Under the pieces are notes generated by a model that saw only the letters and a program-made list of their open reading frames with translations, was not told the origin of the DNA and made no database searches. Both the position numbers and the translations under genes were made by a program. DNA of 64,000 nucleotides from Candidatus Lernaella stagnicola (GTDB lineage: Bacteria > Lernaellota > Lernaellaia > Lernaellales > Lernaellaceae): positions 4,768-68,767 of the forward strand of contig JAVCCK010000022.1 of assembly GCA_030765525.1 (NCBI GenBank), written 5' to 3'. Position 1 is the stretch's first letter. Each line of letters starts with the position of its first letter. Positions 51,651-60,351 of the stretch are shown one piece after another.

Positions 51651-53477
51651 TTAGTTATGCCGCCTCAAGAACATCAGGCCGATGCCGACGAGGGTCAGCA
51701 GGGCCAGCGTCCCAGGGGCGCTTTGCTTGTCGTTGCAGTAGTTGGTTGTCGCACTGTAACTTTCGTCTGTTCGGTTGATGACGATATTGGTGTAGTTACG
51801 GTCGGCTGGATCGAACTCATAGTTGTTTTTCACCGGAGTAACGGTTCCGACCCATCCTTCCGGCACGGCGCCGGCGTAATACCCGTCTCCGTTCGTGACG
51901 ACCGTCGCCGGGAAGCCTTGCATTTCGACATCCGGCAGCGGATCACCGCCTGACATCATTACGGAACCGGAGATTGTCCATTGACGCTGCGTCGCAGTCA
52001 CCCGCAGCGGTGTGACCAAGCCGTCGTTATTGTTTTCGCTGTACTCGTCGAAGGTGTTGTTGGGGTCAATGATGTATCCAACGTAATACTGGCCTGGAGG
52101 AATCTCCTCGGGGAATGTTCCTTCCCATTGTGCGAGCTTTGGTTGGAACGGAAAAACGTTGAACGTAACTTGCCCGAGGTAGTAATCCGTGGCGTCAATG
52201 GTTTGGTCGGTCGAGATATAGAAATCGACTTTCCCTCCGCCTACCGCCACAGTACCGATGTTATTGATTTCGTGATACACGGTGAAATCGGATTGGCCGG
52301 GGATGACGCTGGTCGCACTGACTCCGCCTCCCGGGAAACCGTCGGAGACGAGGTCGGGTCGGTCATCGCGTTGCGGGAAAACCCCGTCGGCCGTCGCCCA
52401 ATGGACGATGGCATTCAGTCCTTCCTGGGTAATCCGGGATGCCGAATTGCAAACCGTCCTTTGTCTGGTGAAGACTCCCCCAATGTAGCGTAGTCCGTTC
52501 ACGTGATACCAAATCGGGCTGCCGCTTTGTCGAGTCATGTTGTCCATGCATGTGTAGAAATAGCTTTGCGTTACGTCGTTCCAGTCGCTCCACGTGTACC
52601 TCAGGTCTACTCCGTCGTCGATATCGCTGGGGTAGCCCGCGGTGTGCGACGTCGTGTAGGTCATGGCCACGGGGTCGAGCGCCGCCATGGTCCAATAGCC
52701 GGTATAAGCTCCGATTCGACGATCCAACTTGATCACCGCGAAATCGTATGCCTCCTGTCCGCCCAAGAAATATTGGTACGGTATGTACGCTTTGAGGACC
52801 TGCGCGTGCCCGAAATAGGCAACGCCCCCCTCCACGCCGGGCGATACGGTAATGTTCTGTATAAACGAGCCTTTATCGCGGTTGAATACGCAATGAGCCG
52901 CAGTTAAGACATGGCTGTCGCCGATCAACGCGCCGGAACATCCTCCATGACTTCTGCGCGGCGTTCCAAAGAATAAGCGTACAACAGCCCGCCACGGATA
53001 AGCAGTGGCGCCGGCCACTTGTAGCCGGTCGTCGTCGCCGAAAATCGTGTCAATCATTTCCGATCCACCCGGAGGAAGTATCGGCATCGGCGGGCTTTGA
53101 TAAAACGCTGATTGTAACGCGTAAAGCCCCGCGTCTATCTCTCCTTGGGTGTTCGTTGTGTAATCATAGGTGATTGCATCGTACTCTTCGTCCGCATCCG
53201 GTTCGAATTCCAGCGGAATGTCGGCGAAGAAATCGCGCCCCCCGTCGTCTCCTTTGGCGGAAATGACAAGATCGGGGCAATCCGAAACAAGCCCGGCGAC
53301 GGGCGGATAATAGAGCGCGGGATCAATGTTGGATTGGTTTTTTATTTCCATATTGCAGTCAAGTTCGGCTTGTGCTTTTGCAGTCGCGGGTACGAACACA
53401 AGCACGATTAATAGGGCCACGATGAGGCCGCAAAAGCGCCAAGGACCATTCGACATTATCCGTCTTCGATCACACAT
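51651..53477 (-). CDS. Secreted S1-type serine protease with CARDB-like region and C-terminal sorting tail
   Basis: A 608-residue exported protein. Signal peptide: FCGLIVALLIVLVFVPATAKAQ. The trypsin/V8-like triad is His in VLTAAHCVF, Asp in YDFAVIKLD and Ser in TRQSGSPIWY. A CARDB-like segment follows (DFTVYHEINNIGTVAVGGGKVDFYIS ... PGQYYVGYIIDPNNTFDEYSENNN) and a carboxypeptidase-regulatory-like beta domain. The end, LALLTLVGIGLMFLRRHN, is a TM helix plus basic residues, a sorting-tail layout like PEP-CTERM or MYXO-CTERM. AAGGAG before ATG 53477 sets the start. The many Asn/Asp-rich turns suggest extracellular function. Confidence 0.85.
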   Translation of the reverse strand: MCDRRRIMSNGPWRFCGLIVALLIVLVFVPATAKAQAELDCNMEIKNQSNIDPALYYPPVAGLVSDCPDLVISAKGDDGGRDFFADIPLEFEPDADEEYDAITYDYTTNTQGEIDAGLYALQSAFYQSPPMPILPPGGSEMIDTIFGDDDRLQVAGATAYPWRAVVRLFFGTPRRSHGGCSGALIGDSHVLTAAHCVFNRDKGSFIQNITVSPGVEGGVAYFGHAQVLKAYIPYQYFLGGQEAYDFAVIKLDRRIGAYTGYWTMAALDPVAMTYTTSHTAGYPSDIDDGVDLRYTWSDWNDVTQSYFYTCMDNMTRQSGSPIWYHVNGLRYIGGVFTRQRTVCNSASRITQEGLNAIVHWATADGVFPQRDDRPDLVSDGFPGGGVSATSVIPGQSDFTVYHEINNIGTVAVGGGKVDFYISTDQTIDATDYYLGQVTFNVFPFQPKLAQWEGTFPEEIPPGQYYVGYIIDPNNTFDEYSENNNDGLVTPLRVTATQRQWTISGSVMMSGGDPLPDVEMQGFPATVVTNGDGYYAGAVPEGWVGTVTPVKNNYEFDPADRNYTNIVINRTDESYSATTNYCNDKQSAPGTLALLTLVGIGLMFLRRHN

Positions 53478-53643
53478 AGATATCTCCTTCTTACTGTTCA
53501 AATATTGACGCACGGCCTGCAGGAAAAAAGAAAGGGCAATCCATCGCAAAGCGAGGTCATCCGATAGGTGAAGAACACCTGGAAGATTTCACTTGAGGGC
53601 ATGATAGCACAAAAAATACGATTTCATAATGTATATTTCCGAA

Positions 53644-53673
53644 TAAACAAAAAAGGGGCCCAATCGGGCCCTT
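53644..53673 (-). terminator. Orphan terminator upstream of the S1 protease gene
   Basis: On the minus strand GGGCCC pairs with GGGCCC (53666-53671 and 53656-53661) around GATT, followed by CTTTTTTGTTTA. No minus-strand gene lies just upstream, so it may end a small RNA or act as a leader attenuator for the protease. The rest of 53478-53964 shows no supportable gene. Confidence 0.6.
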
Positions 53674-53964
53674 CTCGTCGCGGTTTTGTGGGCCTGGGCC
53701 TGATCGCCATACGTTCATGCACCGCGTTGCGCCTCGATCATCAATAATGCTCCGAAGCGGAGAGCCTCCGGTGCGGCCGAGTGTGCGCAATCACCAGGAT
53801 TAGCCATTGAATTCAACCGACGAAAGGAGTAATAATAGTTGCTTCATCGGAGATTTTATCAAAATCATAAAGCAAATAGTCGGCTTTGCCGTAAACTGTC
53901 GTCTGGCACGCCGGAATTCGGTGTCTACGTTGGCAAAGCCGGCCAGAAAAAAGGGGATTCCAAA

Positions 53965-54627
53965 ATGAGAAATCCTAACTGGCTTTTCGTATTGCTATTC
54001 ATCTGTTTCCTTATTTCCGGCGCCGCGATAGCGCTTTCTTGTTCCCAAGGCGGTGACGACGACGACCTGCCCGGCGACGACGATGACGATGACGATGATG
54101 ACGACGATGACGATGACGATGATGACGATGATGACGACGACGACGATGATGACGACGACGACGATGATGACGACGACAACGACACGTGTTGCGTTTTCAG
54201 GGATCCGTGCGACCTGGCAAATAACGGAGATTGCGACTGCCCGGATAACTTTTGGGACCGCGCGGACTGCTCAGGCGACGATGATGACAACTGCGACACG
54301 GTCGAATACTCAGACTGCGTTCAGGACGCGATGGGCCCGTATGACGAATGCACTGATGCCTGCTGTATTGGGGCTCCGAGAACGTGCCCGGATCATATCT
54401 GCATCGCCGAGTGCAACAAGCAAAATTATATCTACCACGCCCAGTGTGCCCTGGCCGCGAATTGCAATTATCTCATTGACACGGAAATGTGCCTTGCCGA
54501 CTGTCATTCGGTACAAAAACAGTGCCTGATCGACACCGACTGTGCCGAATGCTGTACTACGGATCGAAACGAATGCCGCGATGACTGCCGGGAGCAAGGC
54601 CCGGGGGCCGCGGCCCGCGCAAAATGA
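53965..54627 (+). CDS. Poly-Asp Cys-rich lipoprotein
   Basis: A 220-residue protein: signal peptide with lipobox (ISGAAIALSC), then about 40 nearly uninterrupted Asp residues (encoded by GAC/GAT repeats, 54051-54183) and a C-terminal domain of about 140 residues with around 25 Cys, many as CC or C-x2-C pairs (TCC, CDCPD, ACCIG, CAECC). The Cys spacing suggests a compact disulfide-stabilised domain, reminiscent of eukaryotic-like EB/cysteine-knot modules, but I cannot name it. ATG 53965 is preferred because the signal peptide starts there. Confidence 0.8.
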   Translation: MRNPNWLFVLLFICFLISGAAIALSCSQGGDDDDLPGDDDDDDDDDDDDDDDDDDDDDDDDDDDDDDDDDDNDTCCVFRDPCDLANNGDCDCPDNFWDRADCSGDDDDNCDTVEYSDCVQDAMGPYDECTDACCIGAPRTCPDHICIAECNKQNYIYHAQCALAANCNYLIDTEMCLADCHSVQKQCLIDTDCAECCTTDRNECRDDCREQGPGAAARAK

Positions 54628-54650
54628 AAAAGGCCCCGCAGGGCCTTAAA
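54626..54650 (-). terminator. Terminator after the ferritin gene
   Basis: AAGGCCC (54630-54636) pairs with GGGCCTT (54641-54647) around CGCA; in the minus direction a TTTTC run follows. It overlaps the stop of the convergent poly-Asp gene. Confidence 0.65.
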
Positions 54651-54673
54651 TCCGTGTATTTTATGCGCTCGGC

Positions 54674-55180
54674 TTATTCGCCGAATTTTCGCAGACCGAG
54701 TTGGCGGTCGATCATGAAGATCGCTCCGGTCTGTCCTTCGGCCTGTTTCAGCATTTGGACGATTTCATCGGTGCTCTTCTCTTCCTCGACCTGCTCCGCG
54801 AAGAACCAATCAAGGAATTGCACGGTCGCCCAGTCGGCCTCTTCCTTCGCCACATCGGCGATCTTGTAGATCGACGCCGTAACCTTGCACTCGTGTGCGT
54901 ATGCCGTTTCGAATACCGCCAGCGCGCTGTCGTAATCGGCGGGCGGCGCGGCGATTTCCGGCACGACGGCGCGGCCGCCGCGATCCAGAATGTAAGCGTA
55001 AAACTTGCGCGCGTGCTGCATCTCTTCGCCGTACTGGGCAATCATCCACTGCGCGAGGCCCGGCAGGTTTTGTTCTTCAAACCAAGCCGACATCGCCCAA
55101 TAAATGTGCGCCGAGTACACTTCCATCTGCATTTGATCGTTCAGCGCCTTGAGTACTTTTTTATTCGCTTGAGCCATCAT
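54674..55180 (-). CDS. Ferritin (FtnA-like)
   Basis: A 168-residue iron-storage ferritin: NDQMQMEVYSAHIYWAMSAWFEEQNLPGLAQWMIAQYGEEMQHARKFYAYILDRGG contains the ferroxidase Glu and E-x2-H ligands, and VQFLDWFFAEQVEEEKS the second helix pair. It follows superoxide reductase with stop and ATG touching (TAAATGATG). It stores iron released or managed during peroxide defence. Confidence 0.92.
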   Translation of the reverse strand: MMAQANKKVLKALNDQMQMEVYSAHIYWAMSAWFEEQNLPGLAQWMIAQYGEEMQHARKFYAYILDRGGRAVVPEIAAPPADYDSALAVFETAYAHECKVTASIYKIADVAKEEADWATVQFLDWFFAEQVEEEKSTDEIVQMLKQAEGQTGAIFMIDRQLGLRKFGE

Positions 55181-55561
55181 TTATCCTTTCCATAGGCCGT
55201 GAATATTGCAGATTTCCCGGGCTACGGGATCCGCCGGCTTCACGGGAAATACGGCTTCGGGCGCATCCCCGGGCTTCAGGTACTTGCGATACAGCATGTC
55301 GCCGTCAATCAATTCGATGACCATGATGTAATGGGCATCGAGCATCGGGTGCGGCACCGAACCGACCGTGACCTTCGTGCCTTCCGGCACTTCTTCAATC
55401 ACCGGAACATGTTTCTCGGTCGACGAATCGGCGGTCTGTTCCTTCAACGCTTTCATCGGTTCACCGCAGCACGACATCGCATCGCATTCGGCGCCGGCGA
55501 TTACTTCAATAAAGCCGTCTTTATGACACTGGAACACATCGAGCTTCTTCGTTGCCATCAT
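55181..55561 (-). CDS. Superoxide reductase (desulfoferrodoxin-type, centre I incomplete)
   Basis: A 126-residue protein. Centre II, the Fe(His)4Cys catalytic site, is complete: EKHVPVIE, VPHPMLDAHYIMVIEL and CNIHGLW. The N-terminal desulforedoxin-like domain has lost one ligand: FQCHKDG stands where C-x2-C is usual, while SCCGEPM is kept, so at most three of four Cys remain and centre I probably does not hold iron. It reduces superoxide to peroxide using rubredoxin (encoded next door) as donor. Confidence 0.88.
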   Translation of the reverse strand: MMATKKLDVFQCHKDGFIEVIAGAECDAMSCCGEPMKALKEQTADSSTEKHVPVIEEVPEGTKVTVGSVPHPMLDAHYIMVIELIDGDMLYRKYLKPGDAPEAVFPVKPADPVAREICNIHGLWKG

Positions 55562-55604
55562 GCACCCCCAAGTTAGGAACGGTTCCTATTTAGTCAAGAC
55601 GCCC

Positions 55605-55760
55605 CTACACTTCTTCGAACTGCGTCTTGTCGGCCCCGCAAACCGGGCAAACCCAATCCTCGGTAATATCGGCGAACTTCGTTCCGGGCTCGACGCCGTT
55701 GTCGGGATCACCTTTGGCCGGGTCATATACGTATCCACAAACTATGCATTCATACTTCAT
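55605..55760 (-). CDS. Rubredoxin
   Basis: A 51-residue electron carrier with the FeS4 ligands [11 protein letters not shown] and [10 protein letters not shown] (two C-x2-C pairs). GGGAGA precedes ATG 55760. It is placed between the ferritin-like protein and superoxide reductase and is the likely donor to the reductase and to rubrerythrin. Confidence 0.93.
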   Translation of the reverse strand: MKYECIVCGYVYDPAKGDPDNGVEPGTKFADITEDWVCPVCGADKTQFEEV

Positions 55761-55800
55761 AATCAATCTCCCTTTCGATTTTTGGTTCGTTTCCGTATTT

Positions 55801-56289
55801 TCATTCGCCCCACTTCCAGTGTCCCTCGTTCGTGAGAGCGTAGAATTGGTCCTCCAGCACTTTATGGTGCAGAGACTCCTCACTGGCCAGCTTGCGGAAC
55901 ATTTCGACAATCTCGGGTGCCTGCGCGCGCTCGGCCAAGTCGAGGTAGGCTTGTTCGGCCTTTTGTTCCGCCTCCAGCGCGATATTGATCACATCTACGG
56001 CAGCCGCTTTTTCCACGTCATCGAGTGTTCCAGCGTTGCCGCCGGGTCGTTCCGGCAAAAACTCGGTGCCGGTGTAGCCCGGCCAGTCGCCGCTAAGCAG
56101 CGACTCGCGCAGTCGTTTCAGGCTCTCAAAATGCGCCCGTTCGAAGCGAGCCAATTGGCCGAACATGTCTTGTCCGCGCGGGTCGGTGCTGGATTCGGCC
56201 GCTGCCGCGTAGAACGCCGCCGCGTCGGCTTCGGCCTGCATCGCCAGGTCGATCGCGTCGGCCAAGCTGAAATCGTCGAGAGTAATCAT
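55801..56289 (-). CDS. Ferritin-like diiron protein (rubrerythrin-type, no rubredoxin domain)
   Basis: A 162-residue four-helix diiron protein with E-x2-H pairs in [14 protein letters not shown] and [14 protein letters not shown] and Glu ligands in [11 protein letters not shown] and [12 protein letters not shown]. It lacks the C-terminal rubredoxin domain of its neighbour. Probable peroxide reductase or iron-binding partner. Twelve bases separate it from rubrerythrin. Confidence 0.82.
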   Translation of the reverse strand: MITLDDFSLADAIDLAMQAEADAAAFYAAAAESSTDPRGQDMFGQLARFERAHFESLKRLRESLLSGDWPGYTGTEFLPERPGGNAGTLDDVEKAAAVDVINIALEAEQKAEQAYLDLAERAQAPEIVEMFRKLASEESLHHKVLEDQFYALTNEGHWKWGE

Positions 56290-56301
56290 CGTGTTTCCCG
56301 T

Positions 56302-56877
56302 TTACCAGTTTTCGCCAAGTAGTTCGAAGTACGCCTGCGGGTGCTGACACGCCGGGCATTTCGCCGGCGCTTCCAGGCCTTCGTAGACATAGCCGCAATT
56401 TATGCAACGCCATTTGACGGTTTCGCCCCTTTTGAAGACCAAGCCCTGTTCCACGTTGTGAAGCAGATCGCGATAGCGCTTTTCGTGCTGTTTCTCGGCC
56501 ACCGATACCGCCCGGAACAATTGCGCCACTTCGCCGAACCCTTCTTCGTCGGCGATGGCCGCGAATCCCGGATACATATCGGTCCACTCGTGATGTTCGC
56601 CCTCGGCCGCGTGCAGTAGATGCACGGCCGTGTCGCCGATGACGCCGGCCGGAAAAGCGGCCACGATTTCGACATCGCCGCCCTCAAGATGCGAGAAGAA
56701 GCGTTTGGCGTGCTCTTTTTCCTGGTCCGCCGTTTCAGCGAAAATCAGTGAAATCTGAACGAAGCCTTCTTTTTTCGCGACGCTGGAAGCGAAATTATAA
56801 CGGTTGCGAGCCTGTGATTCACCGGCAAAGGCCGTCAGCAGGTTTATTTCGGTTTTGGTCCCTTTCACGCTGGCCAT
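56302..56877 (-). CDS. rbr: Rubrerythrin
   Basis: A 191-residue peroxidase: N-terminal diiron domain ([51 protein letters not shown]) and C-terminal rubredoxin domain ([12 protein letters not shown] ... [12 protein letters not shown]). It reduces hydrogen peroxide with electrons from rubredoxin/NADH. It is the first structural gene after the Fur-type regulator, 87 bases downstream. Confidence 0.95.
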   Translation of the reverse strand: MASVKGTKTEINLLTAFAGESQARNRYNFASSVAKKEGFVQISLIFAETADQEKEHAKRFFSHLEGGDVEIVAAFPAGVIGDTAVHLLHAAEGEHHEWTDMYPGFAAIADEEGFGEVAQLFRAVSVAEKQHEKRYRDLLHNVEQGLVFKRGETVKWRCINCGYVYEGLEAPAKCPACQHPQAYFELLGENW

Positions 56878-56964
56878 GGATGCCTCCTTAAAAAACGGCT
56901 GTTATGCGTTGATGGTTCTAGTGCCCTGGTTGTTGTTTTAAATCCGAACCCAACATATCAATGC

Positions 56965-57393
56965 CTAGTGTGCGGTGGGGCCGTCGCCTTGAAGCCTTTC
57001 GCGACACGCATGGCATACGCCGCGCACTTCAAACAAAACATTGCTTACTTCGAAATCCAGATCGTCAGGTAAACTCAGGTTGATCGGTCCCACCGCGCTC
57101 ACCGGAAGATCGAATAGCCGTTCGCAATTCGTGCACCGCGCATGATGATGGTAGTGCGTGCGCCCGTCGTACCGCCGTTGCGCCCCACCGAATTCCAGCT
57201 TGTTTACCAGGCCTTGCTCGCACAACACGTCCAGGTTTCGATACACGGTGCCCAAACTGATGCGGGGGATCCTTCGGCGCACGATTTGATACACTTCGTC
57301 CGCAGTGGGATGGCTGTCCAGATTCTTCAACGCACTCAAGGTGATTTCCCGCTGCCGGGTCATCCGGAACCGACGAGGATTTTCTTCAGTCAT
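56965..57393 (-). CDS. Fur/PerR-family repressor
   Basis: A metalloregulator of about 142 residues: winged helix RMTRQREITLSALKN...RRIPRISLGTVYRNLDVLCEQGLV, metal-site region in RYDGRTHYHHHARCTNCERLFD and the second C-x2-C in CHACRERL. Position at the head of a peroxide/superoxide cluster points to PerR. ATG 57393 is chosen because earlier in-frame Mets (57420, 57432) would put the start inside the Fur-like box; those remain possible. Autoregulation is suggested by the upstream boxes. Confidence 0.88.
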   Translation of the reverse strand: MTEENPRRFRMTRQREITLSALKNLDSHPTADEVYQIVRRRIPRISLGTVYRNLDVLCEQGLVNKLEFGGAQRRYDGRTHYHHHARCTNCERLFDLPVSAVGPINLSLPDDLDFEVSNVLFEVRGVCHACRERLQGDGPTAH

Positions 57394-57424
57394 GCCGTTG
57401 AACCCAATCGTTCGTGCCATTACT

Positions 57425-57443
57425 AAGAACAATTATCATTATC
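57425..57443. promoter_or_regulatory. Fur-box-like operator
   Basis: Minus-strand GATAATGATAATTGTTCTT matches 15 of 19 positions of the classical Fur box, the first 12 exactly. It lies directly upstream of the regulator's preferred start. Confidence 0.65.
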
Positions 57444-57487
57444 TATAAGTGCCTTAACTTATAATACACGCGGCTTTTCAAAGTCAA
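57444..57487 (-). promoter_or_regulatory. Promoter of the Fur/PerR gene with overlapping palindrome
   Basis: Minus-strand TTGACT (57482-57487), 18-base spacer, TATAAG (57458-57463). The -10 is part of the perfect palindrome TATAAGT-N6-ACTTATA (57444-57463). With the Fur-like box next to it, this suggests repressor binding across the transcription start. No gene is supported in the remainder of 57394-57721. Confidence 0.6.
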
Positions 57488-57721
57488 GACCAAACCGAGC
57501 CGATTAGTGATTATTTTTAGATTAAATTTTCCTGTTTTTCCAAAACCGCGGGGAACGAAGCCCGCTAACGACGCTTCCCCGACATCACGGAACTTGGCAC
57601 GGGCTTTTCGCCCGGAACGACGGAACCAACCGTGCCCGACGCCTCTCTAACAAGTTGACGGGCCCGCCTCGAATCCGGTGCTCCGTCTCTAGTCGATCCG
57701 CCAAAGCGCGCCGCAAAGTAG

Positions 57722-58219
57722 ATGATGATGCGTCGCCTATTTTTCCTCGTAGGTCTCCTGGTTTTCCTGACCGCCGCCAGCGGATTCGCGGCCGAGTACA
57801 ACGTTACCTACACCCGCGTCGTGGACGGCGATACCTTCGTTGTGCAGCACGAGAACGGCGCCATCGACAAAGTGCGCATCATCGGCTTGGACACGCCCGA
57901 ACTGCACCACCCGCGAAAACCGGTCGAATTCTTCGCCAAAGAGGCTAAGGAAAAGGCCGTCTCGCTGGTATTGAATAAGAAGCTCGTGTTGCGCACCGAT
58001 CCGACCAACGCGGCCCGCAACCACCGCGGCCGTTACGGGCGATTGCTGGTAAACGTTTACCTACCGGGCAATCGTGATTTCGCGCTGGTCATGATCCGTG
58101 AAGGCTATGCCCACGCCTACGTCAAATACCCTTTTACCGCCGAGCGCATGAACCGCTACCGGCAGGCGGAACGAAAAGCCCGCCGGGAGGAACGGGGCCT
58201 TTGGGGCTCTACCCCCTAG
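57722..58219 (+). CDS. Secreted staphylococcal-nuclease-fold protein
   Basis: A 165-residue exported nuclease: signal peptide MMMRRLFFLVGLLVFLTAASGFAA, then VVDGDTFVV (calcium-site Asp), VRIIGLDTPEL (catalytic Arg and Asp), KEAKEKAVSLVL, RGRYGRLLVNVYL and IREGYAHAYVKY. It cleaves extracellular DNA or RNA. Three consecutive ATG codons make the exact start uncertain; the ribosome site is weak. Confidence 0.88.
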   Translation: MMMRRLFFLVGLLVFLTAASGFAAEYNVTYTRVVDGDTFVVQHENGAIDKVRIIGLDTPELHHPRKPVEFFAKEAKEKAVSLVLNKKLVLRTDPTNAARNHRGRYGRLLVNVYLPGNRDFALVMIREGYAHAYVKYPFTAERMNRYRQAERKARREERGLWGSTP

Positions 58220-58460
58220 CGCCCCGGCGTTGCACGGCACATCCGGTCCTGGCTCTAATCCGCGTACCAAGCGACGCAACTCGCCCCCCCCTTTACAGCG
58301 GTGAGAACCAAACGCAAAAAGCTCGGCTTTTCAATATATTACGACTAATTATCAATAGCGATTAGGTGTTGTGATTCGTGCTTCAGATGCGTACACTTCT
58401 TCTTCGCAAAATTAGTCGCCGCGGCGGCTTATAAAGAAAACAAGCGGAGAGATCATTCGA

Positions 58461-59339
58461 GTGACACGCAACTTGGGACTTTTCATCGGCGTATTGGTTC
58501 TCGCCTTCTCTTTTCTGCTACCGCTGCCGGGCGTCGCCGAACGCACGGCCACCGGAATCGCGGACTATCACACCCTGCCCCTGCCACAACGCCCGCGCGA
58601 TGCCGTCCGAGGTTCGGCTTTCGCGAAGCAAACCGCCAACCTGCCTGCCGCTGAGCGGCAACGCGCCGCCGTCTCCGAAATACTAGCCGGGAACATCCCG
58701 GACTTCCTGCGCGCCTTCCGACCGGTGGAACTCAGCCACAACGGGCGTCGGGCGACGATCTTCGTCTCGCCTGACTATCTGGCGGTCGGTTCCAGCGACG
58801 ACTTTCTGCGCGTCCCGCTCAACTACCCGGCCGCCGCGGCGGTTCTGTCGTCTCTGGATTGTGTCCTGCCGACCCCGAAAATTGTCGATGCGGTGTACCG
58901 GCAGTCCCGCCGGAAGCTGCGGCCCCAGCCGCTACCGCCTTGTAGCGCCATGACTTCCAACGCGTACTTCCTGAACCACCAACGGATGATTGAAGAGCAG
59001 CTTGGTGCCTGCCCCATCGGCATCATTACCTCGGGGCACAAAAAGGACGTCGTGCTCACCAACCGCCTTCGCCGCCGGCCGGGCAGTATCGCCATCTACG
59101 GTTGGCATCATGCCAGCGGCCGGCCGATCCAACCGCTGAGCACGGTTCATGAGGCGGCCTATGCCGATTACAGCCACGGAATTCGCGCGGTGCATCGTAC
59201 GGTGATGATCGATGGTCGAGAAGTGGACCTTCTCGCGGCGTTGGGAAACCCCGACTTGGCGCCCCTGTTCACGCGCGAGGGCGTGATTTCCGATGCTCAG
59301 GCTTTGATGCGCCCCGCCGGGCTCATGGCGATGCGGTAG
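58461..59339 (+). CDS. Secreted hypothetical protein
   Basis: A 292-residue exported protein (signal FIGVLVLAFSFLLPLPGVAE), starting with GTG. The mature part contains an NGRRATIFVSPDYLAVGSSDDFLRVPLN block and a C-terminal STVHEAAYADYSHGIRAVHRTVMIDG. I do not recognise the family. It is followed tail-to-tail by the formylglycine-enzyme-fold gene with a 17-base overlap. Confidence 0.75.
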   Translation: MTRNLGLFIGVLVLAFSFLLPLPGVAERTATGIADYHTLPLPQRPRDAVRGSAFAKQTANLPAAERQRAAVSEILAGNIPDFLRAFRPVELSHNGRRATIFVSPDYLAVGSSDDFLRVPLNYPAAAAVLSSLDCVLPTPKIVDAVYRQSRRKLRPQPLPPCSAMTSNAYFLNHQRMIEEQLGACPIGIITSGHKKDVVLTNRLRRRPGSIAIYGWHHASGRPIQPLSTVHEAAYADYSHGIRAVHRTVMIDGREVDLLAALGNPDLAPLFTREGVISDAQALMRPAGLMAMR

Positions 59340-60351
59340 TCTCGAGCGACTTACAACAACGAAAGCCAAGGTGATAATTGCGGTGGCTGTTCTCGGCCAT
59401 CACCCGTGAGCCGTGCCAGTAGGGCGCGCGCCAACGGCACCAATCCTCGTGCGCCCGGTAACGGTCGAAGATGAACCAACTGCCCTTCATTTCGGTGTGG
59501 CCGAGAGTGCGGCTGCCCGTGGAAGCCATCTCGCTCTCACGGGTCGGCAGGTTCATGTGTTCGGCGGCGTTCCCGTTGATGTCCACCACGCCCAGGGGAC
59601 TGCCGCATTCGGGGAAGTACCCGGCCGGGTACGTGTTCGAGCCGCACTTCGTCCAACTTCCGCCGCTGCATTGAGGCGATTTTTGGCTTGACGCGCCACA
59701 CACCCCGCGTTGGTACTGCGGCCCGTAGCTCCAGCGCTTATCGGCTGCGTGCTTGGCGTTGTGGGCGCGGCGCATGGCGCGGATGCCCGCCTCCGACGAG
59801 CCCGTGGGTACGAGATCGAACCGGTAATCCGGCGACTGCATGGACCCCTGGCAGCCGCCCTCCCACTCGTGGGCGTCGCACAACCGCTTGCCCTCGGCCC
59901 GGCAAAGTTGCGCGGCTTCTTTGGCGCGCGCCCACACGACCGGATACGCGCACGGAATGTTGGGGAACTCAAAGCGGTCGATACACGAGGTCGCCTCAGT
60001 GGGCTTTTGCGTGGCCGGATCGAAAAGCGGCGCCATGAATTTATCGCCGCAGATCGCCTCGTATTCCGGGTTCTCATACGACACCTGCCGCTGCGCCAAT
60101 TTCTCGCGGCATTGCTCGGGGGTGGCGGGGTGTTCGGTGACTTCCGGGTTGCCCTGGCCCAAATAAGCCGAAGCGCTGAAGATCGCCCGCATGTCGTTAA
60201 CCTCGGCGTCGGTCAAGTTGTGCGTCGTCTTCAAACCTGCGAGAAGGGCGTCACGTTGAGTGGCGAGACTCTCGCCCGGCGCCGAATTCGAATCGACGAC
60301 GATTCCGGGTAGCAACAACAAAGCGGCCAGAAAGACGACTCGCTTCATCAC
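59323..60351 (-). CDS. Secreted formylglycine-generating-enzyme-fold protein
   Basis: A 342-residue exported protein with FGE/SUMF1-like blocks: CAYPVVWARAKEAAQLCRAEGKRLCDAHEWEGGC, GVVDINGNAAEHMNLP and the C-terminal NYHLGFRCCKS. It is Cys-rich. No clear oxidase Cys pair is identified. The gene overlaps the glycosidase-like gene by four bases and likely forms an operon with it. Confidence 0.75.
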   Translation of the reverse strand: MMKRVVFLAALLLLPGIVVDSNSAPGESLATQRDALLAGLKTTHNLTDAEVNDMRAIFSASAYLGQGNPEVTEHPATPEQCREKLAQRQVSYENPEYEAICGDKFMAPLFDPATQKPTEATSCIDRFEFPNIPCAYPVVWARAKEAAQLCRAEGKRLCDAHEWEGGCQGSMQSPDYRFDLVPTGSSEAGIRAMRRAHNAKHAADKRWSYGPQYQRGVCGASSQKSPQCSGGSWTKCGSNTYPAGYFPECGSPLGVVDINGNAAEHMNLPTRESEMASTGSRTLGHTEMKGSWFIFDRYRAHEDWCRWRAPYWHGSRVMAENSHRNYHLGFRCCKSLETTASP

